DNA of 64,000 nucleotides from Phyto melanocephala (Eukaryota > Arthropoda > Insecta > Diptera > Rhinophoridae), in the NCBI GenBank assembly GCA_941918925.1, contig OW799234.1:128630895-128694894 (forward strand). Direction: 5' to 3'. The position numbers and the translations under genes were made by a program. Below, piece by piece: positions 10,861 to 20,365 of the stretch (position 1 is its first letter; each line of letters starts with the position of its first letter). Below the pieces are notes generated by a model. That model ran no database searches. It saw only the letters and a list, made by a program, of their open reading frames with translations, and had not been told where the DNA came from.

Positions 10861-11990
10861 ACAAAAAAGCGTCTTGCCAAAAAGCAAAGTGTGCAAAATT
10901 TCAGAGTCGTACATTCAATTTTGTTGCTTTTATGACGTTTTTGTTTTTAAATATACCGAAAAATACACTGTGCGGTATAAATTTTCGTACATTTTGATGG
11001 ATAACTCTTTTCCTAATTCATAGATTTAAGCGATTTTCAGGGAAAAACATTCTTTTGACTCGATAAATATATATTCGAAGTTTCATGACTCTACGTTTAT
11101 GCGTCTGGACACAATTCCATTTTATTCGATGTGCGAAGGACACCATTTTTTCGACCTACTCTTGCTTTCCGAGCTATAACTCTCTTCCTAATATTCCGAT
11201 ATAGCCCATTTTCAATACCAAACAAACCTTGTCTATAAGAAAGATTCTGGCAAGATTTGAGCCCCCTAGCTTTTTCGGTGCCACCTCTATCGTGCTTTCA
11301 ACAGACGGACAGACGGACGGACATAGCTAGATCGTCATCAAATCAAACACTGATTCAGAATATATATACTTTATGGGTCTAAAATGGATATTTCGATGTG
11401 TTACAAACGGAATGACAAAATGAATATACCCCCACCATTTTTTTGGTGGCGGGTATAATAAAAAAAATAAATTTAAAGAACAACTTAAAAAAAAATTAAA
11501 AAAAAATAATTAATATATATATAATAAATATAAAACAAAAAAAAAATATAAAAAAAAAATTAAAAAAATATAAAAAATATATTAAATAAAAAATAAAAAA
11601 AATATAAAAAAAAAATTAAATTAAAAAAAAAATAAAAAAATTTTTTTTTTGGCTCAGCTGGGACTCGATGCCACGTTTTCTCTTACCAGTATACACGTTT
11701 GTATGTATGTATGTTGTTGTTGTAATGTTGTTTTTGTGAAAAAAAAATCGAGGTGGTCGTGGGTTTTTGCTCATATCTCAGTTTTTTATGTACTGATGCT
11801 TCTGATTTTCAATACCGATCTACTCCCGAATATTTCTGATATTTTAATACCTTACCCGGGTCCAAGAGATGTCGGAGGGCTTCAAAAAGTTGATTTCAAC
11901 ATACACACGGACAGACAGAAAATTGTAGAAATTTCACACGGAATGACAAAGCTATATATACCCTTTTTCACTGTGTGAAGGGTATAAAAA

Positions 11991-14249
11991 CAAACATAAA
12001 AAAATAGTGAAATCAGTGAAGGCGTTCTTAAGTGATTCGATTAGCATTTCGAACGGAATTTGATTTTTATTTATTTAGATTTTGTTTAACTCTCCAAATT
12101 ATTTGCTTAAAAGTTGAAAAACAATGTTCTAAAAATTATTGATTTAAATATTTATTTAAAAAGTGAAACTTATTTAAGTCTGGTTTTTAGAGTATTTAAA
12201 ATAATTTCACACTTTACTCTGCTCTTTGTATATACATACCTTAATCAAATGTGTAATTTTCGCATTTTAAATTTATGTAACTACTATTAACTGTCTTAGT
12301 ATGAGCATCGATAGAAGCTTATCCAATTGTACCAAAAAAGTTATAACTGAACAAATTTCTTAATCCTTGCATCAAATTTACCACTGTTTTTTTTCTAGCT
12401 TTTTCAGATTTTCCTTTCAGTTTAGTCGTTTCTCGCTCACTTCATGATCAGGTATCAGAGTCAAGAAATAAAGGTTTTTGCGGAACTACGCCAAACCGAT
12501 TTCCACACTGATATCTCTCTAAATGTATTTATTTTTTTTTTGTTTAAATCAGTTGACAAACAGAGAGTTATAGCATACTTAACTGTTATGCCCTCGCCTA
12601 TTTATAGAAAAGATTGTTATTTAATGGTGTTGCCAGTCATATAAAAATAATTTTAATATCAACTAAAGCTCTTCATGATAAATATTTTATAAACTGTGAT
12701 GTATTTAATTAAAGTTTTTAAACAAATTACAATTTTTAAACATTTTCTCATTTAAATTACATTTTTGAAAAAATTTTCGGTTTATATTTAACAATAACAC
12801 AAATAGTATGAGATAATGGTGGTACAAATAAAATTAAATAAATGAAAAAAACATAAAGATTTTTACAATTATCACATTAAAATGTCAACAGTAAATAGAC
12901 ATTTTAGAAAAATTCCTTTAATAACTTTCCTGACAACTTAGAAAACTAATTACAAAATAAATATTTTCCCATAAACTTTTGGAATTTTACGAAGCTCTAG
13001 TAGAATTGTAACAAAAAAGCTTAAATTGAATGTTATCTAAATTATGAGAAAAACTCTGATGAATGACAGTAGTGGGCGTTGAGGTTTCATTTGTCATTTG
13101 TTCTTCGTATGATGGTTGATGGCATGACAGAAGTTTTAGAGCATGAAATAAAAAATTGAACTATTGATCATTTTAATAGACTATTTTATTTATTTAAGTG
13201 GCTTCCTTATGTATTTGTTGTTATTATTGTTCAATTACAACAAAAATGTCATGAAAATGTAATAAAGAAACATTTAATGCGAAATTCGTAGGAAGCAGCC
13301 ATGGATAATGTAATTGGATTGTAATAAATTATTTTACAAAAAAAAAAACACACACACAATGTATATGTACATATGTACATATATTCATACACACATACAC
13401 ATATATATATAAGTATATACTTACATAAATGAAAAAATGTATTAGAATGAAACTAAATATTATAATCTTGATGATATAATTGTAAATTAATAGCATTTTT
13501 GAAATCATAATTGCAATAAAATTACTAATTTACAATTAATGTTTGATTTTTTTAAAATATACAAATTAAATAACAAAATTAAATTGGTTAACATTTTTGT
13601 AATTTTAATTCTCTAGAGTATGGAACAGTGTGGATATGTCTTAGTTTATGATTTCTATGAACCTGTTAAGGTGGCTGAATGTATGAAATATTAATCGTGG
13701 AAGATGATTTTTACAAAATTTGCTGAGATAGAAGAACATGTTGTATACGAATTTCCAACAGTTCGATTCACTAAAATTTTTATTAAGGACACTCAAATTG
13801 TTAATAAAAAAAAGTAAATAAATACTTATTTGATTGATTTCGGTATGCAGTAACATATTTTAACAACAGATGTTACTGTTATCTTAACGACCAAAATTTT
13901 GTTATATATTTCATCGCTAAAAAGTTAAACTTGTTTCCCAATTCAAAAGTCACCTGTTCAAGTCTCGGCTGTAGCGCTACTACTTGTTCAAATGATGTTG
14001 TTGTAACAGTTGTCGAATATCGTTAAAAAGTATTTTGTGAATAAAATTATCGTTAATGCAAAAAACAAGTGTCGAAGAATTTAGCGATTGACGAATCAAC
14101 AAAAGTTGGTGAATCGCACCACAGCATTGGAAGGCAATAGAATTAGGACTACAGTGAAACACACATTAAACTTAAATGCTGTGGGAAATAGCCGGCCGAA
14201 ATGCTGGTTTGTAGACAATTACTATTCGATAGTTTGAAATCGTTAAAGG
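11991..14249. other. AT-rich non-coding DNA
   Basis: No supported exon. Includes a short alternating AT/ACAT stretch at about 13350-13430 with the perfect palindrome ATATGTACATATGTACATAT. Otherwise nothing recognised. Confidence 0.5.
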
Positions 14250-14980
14250 CTAGAGCAAACGCTTGTGTTGGCATTTCGGTGACCTCAGAATCACCGACGA
14301 ATGAAGGGAATCAAAAAGGAACCCAAATATAAAAGTGGTCTGTTTCGGTACCCCTATTACGTGTATATAAGGTCTTATAACTTTGAACTTATAAAAAATG
14401 GGCGTGGACCTGCACTGTAAAAACTTATCCTACTAATATATTAAATGTGAATGTTTGTATGTTTGGATATTTGTGGCAAAAACGGCTGAACGCAACTAAA
14501 TGAATTACGACACATAAATAGATAACCTAGATTAACATATAGGCTACTTTTTATCACGATAACCGGGCGAAATCAATGGCAAATTCATCATCACACAGCC
14601 TAAACGGAGTGTTTGTGTTGTAAGGTAATAGGTACTTAGTCTACCTTTTATCCCGATAACTACGCAGACGAGTCGCGGGCACAAGCTAGTTCGATATTAA
14701 AAGAAGTAGAAGTGAGAGCAGAACACTTTTTTTTGAGTAACTTTGTTACCATATTCATAGTCTTGCATAATAAAGTGGGCGTGACACTTTTGCTACAAAG
14801 TAAATATCAACGTATTGCTAGTCCTGGTAATTTTTTAGAACTCGAGTTGTTAAACTTAACATATTTCTTATGACTGTAGAATAAAAATAATTACAAAATG
14901 AAGAACTAAAACGCCGTCTGGATGTAATCTAAACATCTTACGCTTTTTTTTATTACACTTTATAAGTCGAATTTTACACT
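14250..14980. mobile_element. Degraded repeat interrupted by a Helitron
   Basis: AAAAATGGGCGTGGACC (about 14394) and AAAGTGGGCGTGACAC (about 14772) have the style of the GGGCGTGGCAC subfamily, and a complete Helitron lies between them. Ends are not defined. Confidence 0.4.
14428..14689 (+). mobile_element. Short non-autonomous Helitron, TCCTACTAATAT type
   Basis: It starts TCCTACTAATATATTAAATG immediately after an A and ends AAGCTAG immediately before a T, as expected for Helitron insertion between A and T. GTCGCGGGC precedes the 3' end. The interior (GGCTGAACGCAACTAAATGA, ATAGATAACCTAGA, CCCGATAACTACGCAGACGAG) is the standard text of a Helitron family common in insects. No Rep/helicase is encoded. 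Confidence 0.82.
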
Positions 14981-15043
14981 AGAACCATGAGAGTTGAATG
15001 TTACTAAAAAATATAGGGTGTCCCAAAATTTATAAAAGATTAA

Positions 15044-15160
15044 GGGCCGTATTCATAAAAAATTTTTTAGGTTTATTGAAGGCTTATTTGACAGATGTTG
15101 TATAGAAATTTGTCAAATAAGCCTTCAATAAACCTAAAATATTTTTTATGAATATGGCCC
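15044..15160. mobile_element. Fold-back MITE with TAA duplication (PIF/Harbinger-like), copy 1
   Basis: Starts GGGCCGTATTCATAAAAAAT and ends ATTTTTTATGAATATGGCCC, and the arms pair over about 50 bp each, making the element almost one hairpin. TAA flanks both ends (15041-15043 and 15161-15163). A 3-bp TAA duplication and GGGCC start are typical of PIF/Harbinger MITEs. Confidence 0.8.
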
Positions 15161-15377
15161 TAAATATGAAACGTTAGCAAAATTGTATTGTCTCAGGTTG
15201 GGTGGGAAAGAGGAATTTAGCTTCTTTCATGTGTTTACACTATTCATATTTTTGTTTTACTTAAATATATTTTTTGCACGTTATGCGTTCTGGGGTGTCT
15301 CTTTCACTAGAGCTTAAAGTGAACTGAAATCATGACCCAGCACATTTTAGTATCTTATTAGAATATAAGCTTATCTA

Positions 15378-15397
15378 TCTATATATATAAAAGTGAA

Positions 15398-15428
<31 letters not shown>

Positions 15429-16378
15429 TAGCTATAGACTCCGAAACTGTAAACCCGATCGGACTCAAACTTTGGCAAGTTGTTGGACACATACCAGGGA
15501 GTGTTTATGGGTGGAAAAAAGTGGGCGGGGCCACGCCCATAAAAATTAGTTATCAGTTTTAGCTACTTGCACTTGACCGATTTTTCTGAAACTTTGCACA
15601 CATATCGAGCTGTCATGACTAAATAATTTTGTGATAAGAAAAGTGGGCGGGGCCACGCCCCTAAAAAAGTTTTAATATTGAGGTACTTGCACTGGACCGA
15701 TTTTTCTGAAACTTTGCACACATATTAAGCTGTGATGACTTTATAATTTCGTGTTTAAAAAAGTGGGCGGGGCCACGCCCATTAAAAATTAGTTATCAGT
15801 TTTAGCTACTTGCACTGGACCGAATTTTCTGAAAGTTTGCAGACATACTGAGTTGTCATGACTAAATAATTTCGTGATCAGAAAAGTGGGCGGGGCAACG
15901 CCCATACAAAATTAGTTATTAGTTTTAGCTACTTGCACTTAACCGATTTTTCTGAAACTTTGCGCACATATCGAGCTGTCATGACTAAATAATTTCGTGA
16001 TCAGAAAAGTGGGCGGGGCCACGCCCATACAAAATTAGTTATTAGTTTTAGCTACTTGCACTTAACCGATTTTTCTGAAACTTTGCGCGCATATCGAGCT
16101 GTCATGACTAAATAATTTCGTGATCAGAAATGTGGGCGGGGCCACGCCCATAAAAAAAAAGTTATAATTTTGAGGTACTTGCACTGGACCGATTCTTCTG
16201 AAACTTTGCACACATATTGAGCTGTTATGACTTCATAATTTTGTGATTAGAAAAGTGGGCAGTGCCACGCCCATAAAAAAAATTATAATATTTAAGTTTT
16301 TGCACTTGATATTCAATTAAAATTCAGAATGCATTTTGATTTGTAAGGGGCGTAGCAACGCGCGCCGGGTTTGGCTAG
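15378..16378 (+). mobile_element. Non-autonomous Helitron with seven ~123-bp internal repeats
   Basis: Starts A|TCTATATATATAAAAGTG and ends GCGTAGCAACGCGCGCCGGG...GGCTAG, with the short GCGT/ACGC hairpin near the 3' end. A (TG)n run follows the 5' terminus, then TAGCTATAGACTCCGAAACT. The body is a tandem array. No protein is encoded, so replication would depend on a Rep/helicase supplied elsewhere. Confidence 0.82.
15521..16320 (+). repeat. Helitron-internal minisatellite, seven units of 120-123 bp
   Basis: Each unit opens with GTGGGCGGGGCCACGCCCAT (itself able to fold) and contains ACTTGCACT..ACCGATTTTTCTGAAACTTTGC and GAGCTGTCATGAC. Unit starts are at 15521, 15643, 15763, 15886, 16009, 16132 and 16255. 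Confidence 0.85.
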
Positions 16379-16877
16379 TCTATATATATAAAAGTGAAAC
16401 TCTGTGTGTGTGTGTATGTGTGTTAGCTATAGACTCCGAAACCGTCAATCCGATCGTACTCAAACGTTGGCAAATGGTTGTACACATTCAAGGAGTTGTT
16501 TATGGCTAGTAAAAGGTGGGCGGGGCTACGCCCATAAAAAATAAGTTACCAGTTTTAGCCTCTTGCAATGGTCCGATTTTTCTGAAACTTTGCACTCTTA
16601 TTGAACTCTCATGATTATAAAATTTCGTGATTAGAAAAGTTGGCAGGGCCATGCCCATAAAAAAAGTTATACTTGCACTGACTGGACCGATTTTTCTGAA
16701 ATTTTGCACACATATTGAGTTGTCATTACTATACAGTTTCCTGATTATAAAAGTGGGCTTTGACACCCCCATTAAAAAAAGTTATGATTTTTATCTTATT
16801 GCACTCGATATTCAATTAATATTCAAAATGCATTTTTATTTATTAAGGGGGTAGCAACGCGGGCTTGGCTGGCTTAG
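16379..16877 (+). mobile_element. Second Helitron joined directly to the first
   Basis: TCTATATATATAAAAGTG begins on the base after the CTAG of the preceding element. It carries three of the ~123-bp units (near 16514, 16638 and 16752) and a degraded 3' end (GTAGCAACGCGGGCTTGGCTGGCTTAG). Sequence divergence from copy 1 suggests the tandem is old. Confidence 0.78.
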
Positions 16878-19056
16878 AAATAAAAAGTAAATAAATTTAT
16901 TGAAAACTTTTTCTTTTAGTTTTATTTTTTTTTCCTAAAATAAATTATTATGTTTTACTTTCTTTGTTTCTGTAAAAATCAATAAATTCTTGATAAATTT
17001 TTGCTTAATACAAAAAATTCGATTAAAAAAAAAAATTTCATAAAGAAAAATGAAATTTGATCTTTTAACATAACAACATATTGTTACTTTCACTCGTAAA
17101 GAAGCTAAGTCCACACATTTTGAAAATTTTGTTTTTGATGCAGAGCAATAAATTAAAATCAAATACATACATCGTATGTAGCGAAAAATAACGTTTTCTA
17201 AATGTTATTTTGCAATTTAGTAGTAAAGTAAAATATTTTTCCATTTCTTTTACGAGTGAAGATAACGATATGTAAGAAATAAATGAGCAATTTTCTTTTT
17301 ACTAGCTCTTTCTAATTGTGTTAATTTTGTGTAAAATTTTACACAAAACGCACTAATTGCGTTGCCAATATTCTTAAAGTATGAAAACCATAATTAAATG
17401 AAAATATATGCACATTCTGATATTTAAAAATGTAACAAAATATTGAATACTACTGTTGGTTTACAAAAACTATTTGTTAAAATATTAAAACAAAATTCTC
17501 GGTGTAAAAAGCACTATTTAACCATTTAAAAGTATAAGTAACAAAGCTGATATAAAATTCAACGTCTTTGTGCGAAATCGTTTGTATTCAGTAGGCTCTT
17601 CATAACTTTATTCTTTAATCATTTTTCTTATTGTGTTTAAGATATTTTAAGTGCAGTTTCCCATTCAATTTTGACTCTTAAGTGACAGATAAGGGTTTCA
17701 AGAAGTTGTGAACATGAAATTGTGTTGCATTCCTAACATGAAAGATATGCAAGCGCTAAAAACACATACACAGGCATACTAATTCAATATAACAAATATT
17801 ACAAATATAATTGTATCTTGTGGTTAGAGGGCAATAAAACATAAATTGTTTGAATACAAAATACAAGGGCCAGATGTCATTTGTTTATATTAAAATTAAC
17901 ATGAATAAATATGTTAAACGTAATGTAGTTTGTAGTTCTATGTATACGTCGAGTTTAGACGATACAACTTTAGGTACGTTATATATGAGAGAATATAATG
18001 TGAAGTTTAATTCGTTTATTAAAAAAGAAAATACATATAGATCACATGGTTCAGTTAGTAGATGTGTATCGAGATGTTACAAATAAGCAGACAAAATCTG
18101 TCGCATAAGCAATACGTATTACTGTTTGTTAAATATGTATCGTAACTTTCCGTGAGGTACAAATCTATAGAAAAAAATAGCAGACAGTTGTCAGAAGCCT
18201 TCGGCCACGGACTGTCCCTGCAGGCTGTGTCAGAGACACGGCCCTTAAGTTTAACGTAGAATACGCCATCCGATAAGACAGAAAACATATATAACAATAA
18301 ATGATAAATAAAATAAGCAAATGAATTTATTTATTTGATAGTTACTTTTGATAATATACATAAGTAAGCTTATGGTAGGAAAAATAGGATAAATATGTTT
18401 TTAAATTAAAAGAGTGAGGATAAGTGATAAATAACAGACGCAAATCAATTTGATTATTTGAAAGTTACTTTTGATAATATGGGCTTATGATAGAAAAAAT
18501 AGGATAAATATGTTTTTAAACGCTACAAACTCAAACACTCAACCAAACACCACACATATGTTTGAGTGTATGTGTGTAAACAATTTTCATTTGAGAAATT
18601 AAATTATTAGGAAAATATCAACCAATATGAAATGTATATCAAACGAAAGATAACATCTTCATTTACCTACAAACAAAATTTTAAAAAAAGTTATCTGGCC
18701 GTTTCCTCATAATCAATGAAATAAAGATTACAACAATAACAATCTGACATGACTCCCTATACCGTAAGGTAAGACGTATTTTACGCCAAAAGAGAACGTA
18801 ATTCTTGGAAATTTTGTTAAAAGTGAAAACACTACGTTTTTTACTAATTAACACAGGCCTTTTTAACAATCCTGAAAGCTATAAACTGAGCTGTTCTTAC
18901 TGAACCATTACAAAGTTAAACAAAAACATCAAATATTTTACTGTTTTCTAAAACAAAAATTGACCCACCTGATCTACTGTTTTTTTTTTAATTTTGAAAA
19001 TATTTTCTCTTAATTAGGGTGAGACTTAAAGCATCCCAACAAAATCTAGGTAAAGA
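16878..19056. other. AT-rich non-coding DNA
   Basis: No exon identified. A GC-richer patch at 18190-18270 (AGCCTTCGGCCACGGACTGT, with CCTGCAGGCTGTGTCAGAGAC next to it) gives a short minus-strand frame I cannot assign and may be a transposon scrap. A direct repeat pair, TTGATAGTTACTTTTGATAAT/TTGAAAGTTACTTTTGATAAT with GGAAAAATAGGATAAATATG-type text, occurs at 18336-18400 and 18460-18520. Confidence 0.45.
17325..17348. repeat. Perfect 24-bp palindrome
   Basis: TTTTGTGTAAAA followed directly by TTTTACACAAAA, with no loop. Function unknown. Confidence 0.8.
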
Positions 19057-19155
19057 CTTTAGGTTAGGTTAGGTTGAAAAGGAGGGGCACTAAAAGCCCA
19101 AACCCATGACAGGTATACACTTATGCCCAGTTGGCATGTTGTGCGCTCCTAGGTA
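19057..19155. repeat. Dispersed TTAGGTTAGGTT-type repeat, copy 2
   Basis: Matches 9075-9205 through AGGTTAGGTTG, AGCCCAAACCCATGACAGGT and CAGTTGGCATGTTGTGCGCT. Confidence 0.6.
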
Positions 19156-19559
19156 AAGACTTGCTCTTACTAAACAACATACTTTTCAATGACTATTACA
19201 TATCGTCTGCCTCACTAAGCAGTACTTTAGTAATGACTTTATTTAGAATGTGGTACGTAAGTACTTATTTTCAGACATTTGCTTTGATACACACACAATA
19301 CAATTTCTTGTTGCAAAATTTGCTAGAAGCCATTCAAATACATAACTTTTTATAATTCTCATTTAGTTAAACGCGCTTTAGGTATAAGTAATAATGATTT
19401 TGACCGCAGCGGCAAAGCATTTCATTGACAAAGTGATGAGTTATAGATTTCTAAATTTCAAATCAACGTTTCGAAGAATAATCTTATCGAATTTTCGTCC
19501 TTAAAAGAACCGAATGACTTCTGTATGTGTATTTTATTTTACTTATGATTCGTAAGCAT

Positions 19560-19990
19560 GTAAGGTGGACTTTAATAATGAAGTACTAAACTGGTTCAAT
19601 AAGTTTACTCCACAAAAAGTACCTCTTCTGGTGAAAATGTTTCCACACCAACAAACAAATATTGAAGCAATAAATAATCAGTACAGAGCACTAGCCGATT
19701 TCATTGAACTTAGATCACACAAAGATTGAAATATTTCATATTTTTAGTCTAAAGTATCACAGATGAAAAACGAATTAAATGAGTCCATGTTCCCAGATAT
19801 TTCAAGAATTGTAAGAGGAATTCTGTCTATTCCGCATTCCTCGGCCAACGTCGAACGTCGAGTTTTTACTTTTCAAAACCTAATTAAAACAAAGGAATGA
19901 AATAGACTACACGTTTCTACTGTTTAAAATTTGATACAAACAAAAAAGATTTACTGAAGTCAACAAATCCTTGTTGCTTTAATTTTCAAA
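19560..19990 (+). pseudogene. hAT transposase C-terminal fossil
   Basis: One frame can be followed through several stops: NEVLNWFNKFTPQKVPLLV, then IEAINNQYRALADF, then FPDISRIVRGILSIPHSSAN, then VERRVFTFQNLIKTKE and NRLHV. The order and the word ILSIPHSSANVERRVF match the C-terminal dimerisation region of hAT transposases (ILSIP-S-A--ER-FS). The DDE residues lie upstream and are not legible. At least three in-frame stops make it dead. Confidence 0.72.
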
Positions 19991-20239
19991 TAACATAACA
20001 ACCGATCTCTACGTATGTACCTATGAATGTAATAATTAATATTTTTTATTGTATACTTCTGAATTTTTATAAACATTTTTGTTTATTTTCTGTTTTTATT
20101 AATAAGTATTAAAATAAATATGGTACCGTCATGGCCTAAAAAGTACATTTTGTTTTCATACTTGGTACAAAATCAAAAAAGCCATTTTCCTTCCCTGATT
20201 TAGGTTATTAAAATCAAGCACTTATTTATTGCTATAAAA

Positions 20240-20365
20240 GTAAGTATTTATTTAAGTCCCTATTTATAAGCGACCGTAATAATTACTTATACGAGTCCCT
20301 ACTTGTAAGCGAGAGTGGTAAGTGCTTATTTAAGTCCCTATTTGTAAGTGAGCATGGTAAGTACT
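20240..20365. repeat. Short tandem repeat, about three units of ~40 bp
   Basis: Three versions of TTATTTAAGTCCCTATTTGTAAGCGA...GTAA follow each other with substitutions. Confidence 0.65.

Larger units (their letters stand above)
9341..11457 (-). mobile_element. Inner Helentron-like element of the GGGCGTGGCAC subfamily
   Basis: It starts ACAAGTAAGAGCACTATATTCGGC, with hairpin and TATACCCACCACC, and ends GGTGGCGGGTATAATA, so it has the same end architecture as the other family. Near the far end it carries the words GACGGACAGACGGACGGAC and ATATACTTTATGGGTC. Between are a mariner-like relic (9486-10095) and tandem units of about 290 bp (10140-10860). Confidence 0.65.
9228..11990 (-). mobile_element. 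Outer Helentron-like element interrupted by a second one, copy 2
   Basis: The 3' end (AACAAGTAAGAGCG, 9228) has lost its hairpin, but the sub-terminal block CATACATATATAAAAACA..CCAATGTAAAATTATAA..CGTATGTATGTTAAAA is intact up to about 9340. The other half resumes at 11458 as the A-rich tract and runs through GGCTCAGCTGGGACTCGATG to GTGTGAAGGGTATAAAAA at 11990. The two halves are separated by a complete element of a different subfamily. Confidence 0.65.

Noticed and set aside
11298..11325. GACGGACAGACGGACGGAC considered as a tandem regulatory site
   Set aside because: It is part of the common wording of this repeat family in fly genomes and recurs in each copy.
13970..14160. Patch with TTGTTCAAATGATG considered as a possible tRNA
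   Set aside because: No acceptor stem, anticodon arm or T-arm consensus could be assembled.
15397..15428. (TG)n run considered as an independent microsatellite or Z-DNA element
   Set aside because: It is a fixed part of the Helitron 5' region and appears in the other two copies.
15521..16320. Regularly spaced repeats considered as a CRISPR-like array
   Set aside because: Units of 120-123 bp are repeated throughout without unique spacers, inside a eukaryotic Helitron.
16506..16854. Overlapping frames on both strands with repeated KIGP and ILALTGPIF words
   Set aside because: Repetition reflects the Helitron minisatellite, not a protein repeat.
18055..18297. Minus-strand frame through a GC-richer patch (GVFYVKLKGRVSDTACRD)
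   Set aside because: Looked briefly like an exon, but no acceptor/donor pair fits and I recognise no family; left as possible transposon debris.
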